Positions 1 through 6,021 are shown, counted from the first letter of the stretch. The stretch is 7,615 nt of DNA from Patescibacteria group bacterium (GCA_018814945.1 JAHIYT010000074.1:1-7615); one strand, 5' to 3'. Made by a program: numbers and translations. The notes: generated by a model not told the origin, from the letters alone.

Positions 1-72
1 ATATGGCTCATTGGCTGTGTAGTGATTACGGCTGTAACCATGACCATACTCATACTCTGCAAATCCAACTAG
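1..72 (+). CDS. C-terminal end of a membrane protein (partial, 5' end outside window)
   Basis: Frame 1 is open from the first base to a TAG at 70-72 and encodes 23 residues, beginning IWLIGCVVITAVTMTI and ending LILCKSN. The stretch is almost wholly hydrophobic, as expected for a last transmembrane helix followed by a short polar tail. An intrinsic terminator in the same direction begins 38 bases after the stop, which is what the end of a real + strand transcript would look like. The family cannot be told from so little. A longer frame over 3-263 reads through both terminators and gives a protein with no recognisable features, so I prefer this frame. It faces the GC-rich minus-strand gene. 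Confidence 0.5.
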   Translation: MWLIGCVVITAVTMTILILCKSN

Positions 73-109
73 TTAAAACTCGACACACTCGACTTCAGGC
101 AGGGCAAAT

Positions 110-170
110 AAGACGGTTACTATTAATTAAAATTAAATCTATATTTAAACTAATTGGTTTCCGTCTTTTT
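110..170 (+). terminator. Intrinsic terminator for the left-edge + strand gene
   Basis: AAGACGG (110-116) pairs with CCGTCTT (161-167). The AT-rich inside can pair further (ACTATTA near 119 with TAATTGGT near 151, allowing a wobble), and the right arm runs into TTTTT at 166-170. In the minus direction the following bases are not a clean U-tract, so the + direction is favoured. Confidence 0.7.
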
Positions 171-179
171 GCTATACAT

Positions 180-224
180 AAAAACCCTGATTCAAATCTT
201 CCAAATTGGAAGCTGAAATCAGGG
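180..224 (-). terminator. Intrinsic terminator for the thioredoxin-PDZ gene
   Basis: Read on the minus strand, CCCTGATT (224-217) pairs with AATCAGGG (192-185). Inside it is a second stem, CTTCCAA with TTGGAAG (198-204 and 206-212). The hairpin is followed at once by TTTTT (184-180). It lies 66 bases past the stop codon of the GC-rich gene. Together with the + strand terminator at 110-170 it insulates a convergent pair. Confidence 0.75.
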
Positions 225-290
225 CCTTCATCACGAATCGAATCGGTGGAAGCCAGCGCATAGCGCGGCTTCGCAACACAGTTGTAGATC

Positions 291-1862
291 TCAGCGGACA
301 CGAAGGTCCACGGGCTTGCCCTTGCCACCCCGGTAAACCCGGAGGGTGAGGGAGTCCTTCCCGCGAAGGGCCCGCGACAGGGGGCCGATCTGCCCCCGGG
401 AATTCACGGAGGTGCCGTTGAAGGAGACGATGGCATCGTTCTCCCCCAGGCCCGCCCGGCCGGCGTAGTTGTCCTTCTGGACGTTCTTAACCAGCACAGC
501 GGTCAACTTCCCGCTCCGAACGAAGTCGAAGATAGGCTCGTTGGCCTTGGGCTTGGGTGGCGCCTTCCACCCCTTGCCCTTGTGGAGTTCCGCGGTGGTG
601 TCGAGGGCATCAGTGCTGACGCCGTCGAGGGTCTTGCCAGTGACCTTGAGCTTGCGCGGGTCGGTGGTTACAGTCTGTAAACCAGCGACTGGTTTCTTGC
701 GCAACAGGGAATCAACCTCGACGGCCAGCCGGTTGAAGGGCATGTAGCCGCGGATGTCACCGACTGGCTTGCCGTTCTTGAAAACAACCAGGAGCGGGAG
801 ACGCTGCTCATCGTTGTAGCGGTTGTCCATCTCCGTCATGATATCCGCATCGAGCTTGTACACGTTCACGTGACCGTCGAGGGTCTCGGCGAGCTCCTCA
901 ACGATAGGTCCGAAGCGCTTGCACGGCCCGCACCAATCAGCGTGGAACTCCACCAGGACGGGGAGCTTGCTCTTGAGCACCTTCTGCTTGAAGTTACGGT
1001 TGGTCAGCTCGGTGAGCTTCTTGCGGGGTCGGTCGGAGGTGGCCTTGAGATCGGGCGGCGCAAGGCCGTGATCCTTGAGGATGTCGACGGCCTCGTCAAG
1101 CTCCTTCTTCTGGCGATCGGCCTCGTTCAGGAGCTTCTTGGTGTCACCGAGGAGATCCTCGATCGACGCCGCTCCGTGGCAGTGAGCCAGGAGTCGGTCG
1201 TAGAAGTCCAGCATGGGACCCTTGAGCGACTCCTTGTCCTTGCGCTTGAGCAAGACATCGATCATTGCCTTCTCGATGGGGGCAGCCACGTTGGCGAGCT
1301 CCCACGCCCACATGATGTCCGTGAGCGAGAGCCGACGGCCGTTGACGAAGACATCGAGCTCCTCGCCATCAGAGTTGGTGGGGCGGGAAGGATCGACCTT
1401 CTTATTGGGACGCGAGGGCTGGATGGTGGCCTTGTCACTGCCAACCCGAACGTCATTGTCGCGGATCTTGGCGGTCTGGGGGAGCCGGAAGCCCTTCTGG
1501 ATCTTCTTCTGCTGCGCGGTGAGCTGGGTGAGCAGGCTGATCTTGACCTTGCGCTGGGCAGCGGTCTTCGCAGGAATGAGCCGAACCACACGGTCGTGGA
1601 CGCTACAAATGACCGACAGGCGATCAACCTTGGGAATACCCCAGAAGAGAATCCGAGGATCGGACTCCTTCATCAGGGTGCGCTCGATGGCACTCTGGTT
1701 GGTGCACTTGACGAGCGCGGCGTAGCGGTAGTTCACCCGAGCATCGTTGACGCCCGAGCACGGATCGGTGGCCTCCTTTTGGGCCTTGTTGGGGCCGAAG
1801 ACGGCGCAGTTGGCGGACAGTACGGCGATCAAGATGACCAGAACGGTCTTCACGGTCTTCAT
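291..1862 (-). CDS. Secreted, probably lipid-anchored protein with thioredoxin and PDZ domains
   Basis: The protein has 523 residues. The ATG at 1862 is chosen over the upstream one at 1904 because GGGAGG lies 7 bases before it and the protein then begins with a signal peptide (MKTVKTVLVILIAVLSANCA). Cys19 is a possible lipidation site, but Asn just before it is unusual for a lipobox. Residues about 20-285 match no family I recognise and include a charged helical, possibly coiled-coil part (about 233-265). Residues about 286-390 are a thioredoxin fold with active site WCGPC (310-314) and the cis-proline region RLPLLVVF (Pro356). Residues about 442-523 look like a PDZ domain (AGLGENDAIVSFNG, 469-482). 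Cysteines 35, 53, 86 and 228 lie outside the active site. It probably reduces or exchanges disulfides outside the membrane, with PDZ holding a partner; the substrate is unknown. GC is about 60% by eye against under 40% around it, with mostly G/C third positions, so horizontal transfer is likely. Domains are clear; the role is inferred. Confidence 0.88.
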   Translation of the reverse strand: MKTVKTVLVILIAVLSANCAVFGPNKAQKEATDPCSGVNDARVNYRYAALVKCTNQSAIERTLMKESDPRILFWGIPKVDRLSVICSVHDRVVRLIPAKTAAQRKVKISLLTQLTAQQKKIQKGFRLPQTAKIRDNDVRVGSDKATIQPSRPNKKVDPSRPTNSDGEELDVFVNGRRLSLTDIMWAWELANVAAPIEKAMIDVLLKRKDKESLKGPMLDFYDRLLAHCHGAASIEDLLGDTKKLLNEADRQKKELDEAVDILKDHGLAPPDLKATSDRPRKKLTELTNRNFKQKVLKSKLPVLVEFHADWCGPCKRFGPIVEELAETLDGHVNVYKLDADIMTEMDNRYNDEQRLPLLVVFKNGKPVGDIRGYMPFNRLAVEVDSLLRKKPVAGLQTVTTDPRKLKVTGKTLDGVSTDALDTTAELHKGKGWKAPPKPKANEPIFDFVRSGKLTAVLVKNVQKDNYAGRAGLGENDAIVSFNGTSVNSRGQIGPLSRALRGKDSLTLRVYRGGKGKPVDLRVR

Positions 1863-1869
1863 GACAGAA

Positions 1870-1875
1870 CCTCCC
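1870..1875 (-). promoter_or_regulatory. Strong Shine-Dalgarno site that fixes the start of the thioredoxin-PDZ gene
   Basis: Minus-strand GGGAGG (1875-1870) followed by T, with 7 bases to the ATG at 1862. None of the other four complete genes has a comparable site, which fits a foreign origin for this gene and its ribosome binding site. Confidence 0.8.
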
Positions 1876-1967
1876 GGGCTTCTTACCCTTCGTTCGAACC
1901 ACAAGAAAAAGAAGTTGAGAAAAACTAAAATCTAATATGAATTCGTGATGTGAATGAACATTAGGAC

Positions 1968-2024
1968 AAAAAAATAGACGTCCCGGCACACAAATTATTC
2001 AAATGAATAATTTTAGTGCTGGAA
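1968..2024 (-). terminator. Possible terminator or attenuator hairpin upstream of the thioredoxin-PDZ gene
   Basis: On the minus strand TTCC-A-GCAC-TA-AAATTATTCA pairs with TGAATAATTT-GT-GTGC-C-GGGA (2024-1981): a 10-bp stem with a 2-nt loop, then a 2x2 mismatch, 4 bp and a weaker outer part. Seven Ts follow (1974-1968) but only after a 6-base gap, which is poor for an intrinsic terminator. If it works, it ends the candidate RNA about 106 bases before the start codon; if it works only sometimes it would be an attenuator. Confidence 0.35.
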
Positions 2025-2130
2025 GGTCCACTCCAACTTGATATGTACCATCTCCTGACTGTCCGAATTTACATCGGACCGGCCTCCATTCATCGTCCAA
2101 GTTTTGCAGGTATTTGACGAGTTTACAGCC

Positions 2131-2147
2131 ATCCCACTAAGTGGGAT
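2131..2147. repeat. Intergenic palindrome, copy 1 (ATCCCACTAAGTGGGAT)
   Basis: The arms ATCCCACT and AGTGGGAT are perfect complements around one A. A close relative lies at 7427-7441 with a paired change (CCCAC/GTGGG here, CCCGC/GCGGG there), so the pairing is kept while the sequence differs. It sits near the 5' end of the candidate RNA. Confidence 0.65.
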
Positions 2148-2175
2148 CAGGGTTTTTTACCTAATTTGAGTATGA

Positions 2176-2204
2176 ATTATATACTATAATAGAATTTTTG
2201 TCAA
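2176..2204 (-). promoter_or_regulatory. Consensus sigma-70 promoter for the structured leader and thioredoxin-PDZ gene
   Basis: Minus strand TTGACA (2204-2199), 17-bp spacer, TATAAT (2181-2176): full consensus in both boxes with the ideal spacing. The predicted start is near 2167-2169, right at the outer stem of the candidate RNA. It lies 47 bases past the murA stop codon and gives the downstream unit its own transcription. The start codon of the thioredoxin-PDZ gene is about 305 bases downstream. Confidence 0.85.
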
Positions 2205-2251
2205 GTACTACAAAAAATCACAAAAACCAACAAAGGACCAACAACAAACAA

Positions 2252-3511
2252 CTATTTTACCCTCTCAATCTTCGCTCCTATCGAATTAAGCTTCTCATCC
2301 AAATTCTCGTATCCACGGTCAATATAGTAAATATTACTAATCTCTGTTTCCCCTTCCGCAGCAAGGGCAGCAAGAAGCACACCAGCACCGGCTCTAATAT
2401 CACAACTTGCAATACTCGCACCACTTAACTTGGTTGGACCCGTTATCTCAGCCTGATAAGGATTAAGAATTTTTGGTTCCAATCCCATTTTTTCAAGTTC
2501 ATAGAGGTAATTTAAGCGACCATCAAAGAGCGTTTCAAATATAAAACTAGTACCTTTGGCCTGCGTAAGAAGTGCAGCAAATGGGGCCTGTAAGTCGGTT
2601 GGAAAACTTGGGAAAACCGCAGTTTGTAGACGAATAGCCTTCAGTTCTTTAGAAGGAAGTACACGTACCATATCTTCACCTAGTTCAAAAATCACACCAA
2701 CCTCACGTAGTTTTTGCCAAAAAATATCGAGATGATTTGGATTAACATCCAAAATATCGACGGAACCACCGGTAATAGCAGCGGCTATAACCAAAGTACC
2801 TGCCTCGAGATAGTCGGAGGTTACACGATGCTCTGTGCCATGCAACTTTTTAACACCTTTTATTTTTAATTTATGTGTGCCAATATCCTCAATTTTTGCC
2901 CCCATTGAATTTAGAAAGTGGCAAAGGTCTTGGACATGTGGTTCGGCAGCTGCAAGACGAATTACGGTATCACCCTTCGCCAGTACTGCAGCCATAATCG
3001 CATTTTCGGTAGCAGTCACACTAGCTTCGGTCATTGTAAATTTTGAACCGGTTAATTTGTCTCCAATTATATGAATTATTTCGTGATCATCAACTACTTC
3101 AGCACCAAGTGCTTCCAATGCAAAAAGGTGTGCATCAATTGGACGCTTGCCAATTACACATCCTCCTGGGAAAGCTAGGCGTACTTCGCCATTTCGTGCC
3201 AATAAAGGACCTAAAAGCAAAATAGAAGCTCTAAGTTTGCTAACCAATTCATGTTCAATCTCAACATTTGCAATATTTTTCGCATGAATCTTGAATGTAT
3301 TGCCCTCAACCTCCGTTTTTACACCAATAAAGTGCAAAATATGTTCCATGGTAGCAATATCAGCAATATTGGGTACATTTGTAAGTGTAACCGGCTCATC
3401 TGTAAGGAGAGATGCGCAAATTATAGGTAATGCAGCATTTTTAGAACCACCAACACGCACCTGACCTTCTAATTTTTGACCCCCTTTTACGAGGAATTTA
3501 TGTGTATGCAT
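2252..3511 (-). CDS. murA: UDP-N-acetylglucosamine 1-carboxyvinyltransferase MurA
   Basis: MurA transfers enolpyruvate from phosphoenolpyruvate to UDP-GlcNAc, the first committed step of peptidoglycan precursor synthesis, in the cytoplasm. At 419 residues it has the usual length and the two-domain EPSP-synthase-like fold. Visible motifs are GGSKNAALP (21-29, with Lys24 and Asn25 of the substrate site), RASILLLGP (94-102), the catalytic loop GGCVIGKRP (116-124) with Cys118, FPTDLQAP (303-310) with the catalytic-type Asp306, DIRAGAG (371-377) and YIDRGYE (396-402). Because Cys118 is present rather than Asp, the enzyme should be open to fosfomycin, by analogy with other Cys-type MurA. Start is ATG with no Shine-Dalgarno site; the stop is TAG. 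It diverges from the PrsW gene and shares a 141-bp promoter region with it. I see no clear terminator after the stop codon, so read-through into the candidate RNA is possible. Confidence 0.97.
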   Translation of the reverse strand: MHTHKFLVKGGQKLEGQVRVGGSKNAALPIICASLLTDEPVTLTNVPNIADIATMEHILHFIGVKTEVEGNTFKIHAKNIANVEIEHELVSKLRASILLLGPLLARNGEVRLAFPGGCVIGKRPIDAHLFALEALGAEVVDDHEIIHIIGDKLTGSKFTMTEASVTATENAIMAAVLAKGDTVIRLAAAEPHVQDLCHFLNSMGAKIEDIGTHKLKIKGVKKLHGTEHRVTSDYLEAGTLVIAAAITGGSVDILDVNPNHLDIFWQKLREVGVIFELGEDMVRVLPSKELKAIRLQTAVFPSFPTDLQAPFAALLTQAKGTSFIFETLFDGRLNYLYELEKMGLEPKILNPYQAEITGPTKLSGASIASCDIRAGAGVLLAALAAEGETEISNIYYIDRGYENLDEKLNSIGAKIERVK

Positions 3512-3517
3512 TTAGTC

Positions 3518-3551
3518 ATTACAAAATTACAAGATTGAAGATTACAAGATT
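3518..3551. repeat. Pair of ATTACAAGATT repeats in the murA leader
   Basis: ATTACAAGATT occurs at 3526-3536 and 3541-3551, a 15-base period. A partial third copy, ATTACAAA, overlaps at 3518-3525. In murA sense these read AATCTTGTAAT and end 14 bases before the ATG (7 for the partial copy). The inverted counterpart, with the same period, lies at 3613-3646. Confidence 0.8.
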
Positions 3552-3565
3552 ATTGGGAAATATTA

Positions 3566-3594
3566 TTGATCTTTAGGCAAGAATATGCTATAAT
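3566..3594 (+). promoter_or_regulatory. Sigma-70 promoter of the PrsW gene
   Basis: TTGATC (3566-3571), 17-bp spacer, TATAAT (3589-3594) with TG two bases before the -10 box. The predicted start is about 3601, giving a 52-nt leader that contains the AATCTTGTAAT repeats. The -10 box overlaps the minus-strand extended -10 element assigned to murA. Confidence 0.75.
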
Positions 3595-3600
3595 ATAACA
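3592..3600 (-). promoter_or_regulatory. Likely extended -10 promoter element of murA, overlapping the PrsW -10 box
   Basis: Minus-strand TGTTATATT (3600-3592) has the TGn extension and a 5-of-6 -10 box. I see no good -35 box at 16-18 bases, which is common for extended -10 promoters. The start would be near 3585, giving a leader of about 73 nt. It is the best candidate in the murA upstream region but remains uncertain. Confidence 0.45.
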
Positions 3601-3612
3601 ATGATTACAGAT

Positions 3613-3646
3613 AATTTTGTAATCTTGTAATAACTAATCTTGTAAT
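3613..3646. repeat. Pair of AATCTTGTAAT repeats in the PrsW leader (inverted copy of 3518-3551)
   Basis: AATCTTGTAAT occurs at 3621-3631 and 3636-3646, again with a 15-base period, and AATTTTGTAAT overlaps at 3613-3623. The last copy ends 6 bases before the GTG start, in the place where a ribosome binding site would be. The two divergent mRNAs therefore carry the same repeat in the same sense. Confidence 0.8.
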
Positions 3647-3652
3647 AAAACT

Positions 3653-4663
3653 GTGAACGTATTGTACATTGCATTACTGGCGCTAGCAACACTTATCTGG
3701 GGATACATCTTTTATAAAAAAGACTACCATCCGCAGCCATTAAAGGTAATTGGACAAATTTTTGGCATTGGCTTATTTGCGATGATTCCAGTATTTGCAT
3801 ACAAGTATATATACCAAAATTACTTACCAATGCTTGCTGAGTATCAAATATTCCAACCATTATTTGATTCATTTATTTTAAAAGGGTTTTTATTCTTTAT
3901 TCTAAATCTAGCTCTTTTATCGGTAGTTTTAATGACACTGGGGGCTTTATTAACCGCTACTTTAACACTGTTCAAACACGATACTATAGCGAACATAAAA
4001 AACTCACTTAAAAAAAATGAATTTGGTTTTATGACCGTAAGCATAATGATTGGCCTGCTTATCTATTTTGAATCATTCATTGAAAAAATAATCAACATTC
4101 CAATAGTAAATACAATACTTGGAACGATTCTGTTTTTGACCATTATTGAAGAGTTCATAAAGCATTTAATAGTTAGATTTGTAGATGACAAAAAATTAAA
4201 AGACATAGATGATGCAATTACTTTGAGTATTATGGTCGGTCTTGCATTTTCTTTAATGGAAACATTTATATACGCAATTTCTGCAGGTGATATGAGCTTG
4301 ATTGTTTATAGGGCAATGTTGAGTATGCCAGTGCATTTAATTGCGTCTGGAATATTTGGTTATTACTACGGCCTGGCTCATTTTTCAAAACCGCTTGTAA
4401 AAGTAGAGGGAGGGGAGAAAACCTATCGATTCAATTTAAAATGGCTTCATAGAATCCTCACTTTGAAAAAGTCTACGATTTATGAAGAAGAAAAGATTGT
4501 AGAAGGAATGAGCCTTGCGGTTTTATTCCATGCAACCTGCAACGTGTTGTTTGAACTAAATTTAGCCTTCGTAGTAGTACCGATTTTGGTTATTGGACTA
4601 TTTCTAATCTCACATTTCTACAAAGAAAGTCACATGCTTTATAGATTAATGCATGCAAGGTAA
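3653..4663 (+). CDS. PrsW-family intramembrane glutamic-type protease
   Basis: A 336-residue, very hydrophobic protein with about eight or nine membrane segments (roughly 2-20, 31-52, 74-106, 125-143, 148-164, 188-210, 220-242, 284-300, 302-322). It carries the PrsW/CPBP-like conserved sites inside the membrane segments: EEFIK (166-170), FSLME (199-203), MPVHLIASGIFGYYYG (225-240) with His228, and LFHATCN (291-297) with His293. In Bacillus PrsW starts the cleavage of an anti-sigma factor; the substrate here is unknown and no sigma or anti-sigma gene is in the window. The start is the GTG at 3653: a stop codon at 3635-3637 closes the frame upstream and no ATG fits, but there is no Shine-Dalgarno site. 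The gene diverges from murA and its stop lies 2 bases from the stop of the convergent histidine kinase gene, with no room for a terminator. Confidence 0.88.
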   Translation: MNVLYIALLALATLIWGYIFYKKDYHPQPLKVIGQIFGIGLFAMIPVFAYKYIYQNYLPMLAEYQIFQPLFDSFILKGFLFFILNLALLSVVLMTLGALLTATLTLFKHDTIANIKNSLKKNEFGFMTVSIMIGLLIYFESFIEKIINIPIVNTILGTILFLTIIEEFIKHLIVRFVDDKKLKDIDDAITLSIMVGLAFSLMETFIYAISAGDMSLIVYRAMLSMPVHLIASGIFGYYYGLAHFSKPLVKVEGGEKTYRFNLKWLHRILTLKKSTIYEEEKIVEGMSLAVLFHATCNVLFELNLAFVVVPILVIGLFLISHFYKESHMLYRLMHAR

Positions 4664-4665
4664 TT

Positions 4666-6006
4666 TTAATGGAGAATCGTCTCTGGGAATAGAATTTCAA
4701 AAGTAACTCCAATACCGGGAATCGTTTTTACCGTAATGCCACCATTATATTGGGCAACGATTTTAACTATAGAAGAAAGACCTAATCCGGAATTCTCACC
4801 AAACTCCCCCTTGGTACTAAACCGAGGCCTGAATATATGTCCCAAAAGTGACGGGTTAACACCTGGGCCATTGTCTGAAACTGAGAGTTTTACCAATTGA
4901 GTAGAATCAGTTAACGGTTCCAAATGAGAATAAACAATATTAGCTGGATCTGCGTCATCATCACCTTCGGTAACCACTCTTTCGGCAGAAATATTTATTG
5001 TTTTTTCACCGTCCTGATCCTGCATAGCTTCATGGGAATTCGAAATCAAATTTTGCATTATTCTACCAATATCAGTTGGATTCATTACCAATGATAAATC
5101 ATCTTCTGTCGTAGTTGTAAAATCAACATCAGAGCCTAGAATTTGCGAAAAATGACCCAAATTTCTAAACATTCTATCAAAGTCGATTTGTATCATCTCC
5201 TTGTAGCCACCTTCCATTTCAGACTGAAAATCTTTCATCATTACTGCCATAACCCTTAATGCTTTCAGAAATTGATTTTGACTGCTAACACTAATATTCG
5301 GATTGCCAAATACATGTTCACCAAAAGATAAAAAAGTATCCTGATGCTCGTCGTAAAATGCAAAGAAATCTGATAAGCCCTCAAACCTCAACCTTTTCAT
5401 AAGGTCACTAAAGGTATCAATAGCTTGTCCAAATTCTATGATTTGCTCATTAGCGTCAAGACTAAATTGTCTATGCATACTCCACATTTCAAAATAAGCA
5501 CCAATCGGTGTTACTGGGTGACATAAGTCATGCACCCAAGTTTTTACTCTCAAATCTTCATTATCACAAATGCATTTTTTAATTACTTCAACGTCTTCTG
5601 AAAAATCTGGCGGATCAGTTTCCCTTGCAGTGCCTAAATCTTGATTTCTTAGCAGTGATCCAAGAGCTTTTCTATATGCATCCACAGCCTGAACAACTAC
5701 AGGTGATCTATCAAACTCAGGAATATCTAGATTATTACTCCACCTTTTTTCTCCCATTTCATCACAAGAAATCCTACCGGTAATCTGATCTCTCAAAGCA
5801 CCTGATATTTGTTTGCAAAACTCACGCGACCACCCAGGATCACCCGACCTTACAAATGAAAAGCTAGGATTTAACCTGTCTTGTTCCGACATCGCCCTTC
5901 TCACGAGATCACATCCCATAACCTTCATTTCATCATCCACCCCTCTCTCAATAAGACGATCTGAAAATCTCTGTTTTTGAGGATTATCTATGGGCATTTG
6001 GTTCAT
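4666..6006 (-). CDS. Soluble (cytoplasmic) sensor histidine kinase with expanded dimerisation region
   Basis: A 446-residue protein with no membrane segment or signal peptide. Residues 1-150 match no sensor domain I know. The phospho-acceptor box is WVHDLCHPVTPI (157-168) with His159 as the likely site. The ATP-binding domain shows the N box QNLISNSHEAM (318-328; Asn319, Asn323), G1 DNGPG (378-382), F box FRPRFSTK (392-399), G2 GLGLSS (407-412) and a final GIG (431-433). About 160 residues lie between the His and the N box, more than in ordinary HisKA kinases, so the dimerisation part is expanded. No response regulator gene is present in the window, so it may be an orphan or have a distant partner. 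The ATG at 6006 is favoured because it lies only about 9 bases past the predicted transcription start; MPID at residue 4 is an alternative. It sits 73 bases after murF on the same strand. Confidence 0.9.
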   Translation of the reverse strand: MNQMPIDNPQKQRFSDRLIERGVDDEMKVMGCDLVRRAMSEQDRLNPSFSFVRSGDPGWSREFCKQISGALRDQITGRISCDEMGEKRWSNNLDIPEFDRSPVVVQAVDAYRKALGSLLRNQDLGTARETDPPDFSEDVEVIKKCICDNEDLRVKTWVHDLCHPVTPIGAYFEMWSMHRQFSLDANEQIIEFGQAIDTFSDLMKRLRFEGLSDFFAFYDEHQDTFLSFGEHVFGNPNISVSSQNQFLKALRVMAVMMKDFQSEMEGGYKEMIQIDFDRMFRNLGHFSQILGSDVDFTTTTEDDLSLVMNPTDIGRIMQNLISNSHEAMQDQDGEKTINISAERVVTEGDDDADPANIVYSHLEPLTDSTQLVKLSVSDNGPGVNPSLLGHIFRPRFSTKGEFGENSGLGLSSIVKIVAQYNGGITVKTIPGIGVTFEILFPETILH

Positions 6007-6021
6007 AAATAGAGGAGAATA

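Larger units (their letters stand above)
1960..2167 (-). ncRNA. Candidate structured non-coding RNA or regulatory leader with paired ends
   Basis: A transcript from the promoter at 2176-2204 would start near 2167-2169 with AAATTAGG. ATTAGG plus an A-run (2165-2153) pairs with a T-run plus CCTAAT (1973-1960), closing about 206 nt. Inside, reading the minus strand: a palindromic hairpin ATCCCACT/AGTGGGAT (2147-2131); AACTTG/CAAGTT (2103-2098 with 2040-2035) enclosing GTCCGA/TCGGAC (2079-2074 with 2066-2061, 7-nt loop); and a long AT-rich hairpin (2024-1981). TGTA in the 7-nt loop could pair with TACA at 2046-2043 as a pseudoknot. GGTCC (2080-2076) could pair instead with GGACC (2029-2025), so two exclusive folds are possible. 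I recognise no known riboswitch or 6S RNA. It may be a free RNA or the first two-thirds of the 5' leader of the thioredoxin-PDZ gene. All folding was done by eye. Confidence 0.45.

Noticed and set aside
3..263. 86-residue open frame on the + strand
   Set aside because: It runs through both terminators and encodes no recognisable fold; frame 1 (1-72) gives a transmembrane end and a well-placed stop followed by a terminator.
1863..1904. Longer start for the thioredoxin-PDZ gene at 1904
   Set aside because: It would put 14 charged residues before the signal peptide, while GGGAGG is correctly spaced to the ATG at 1862.
870..1928. 352-residue + strand open frame opposite the thioredoxin-PDZ gene
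   Set aside because: Leucine- and glycine-rich translation with no domain; it is the mirror of a GC-rich real gene that has clear motifs.
1960..2167. Known riboswitch or 6S RNA
   Set aside because: None of the core motifs I know for common riboswitches is present, and the fold is branched, not the single long bulged hairpin of 6S RNA.
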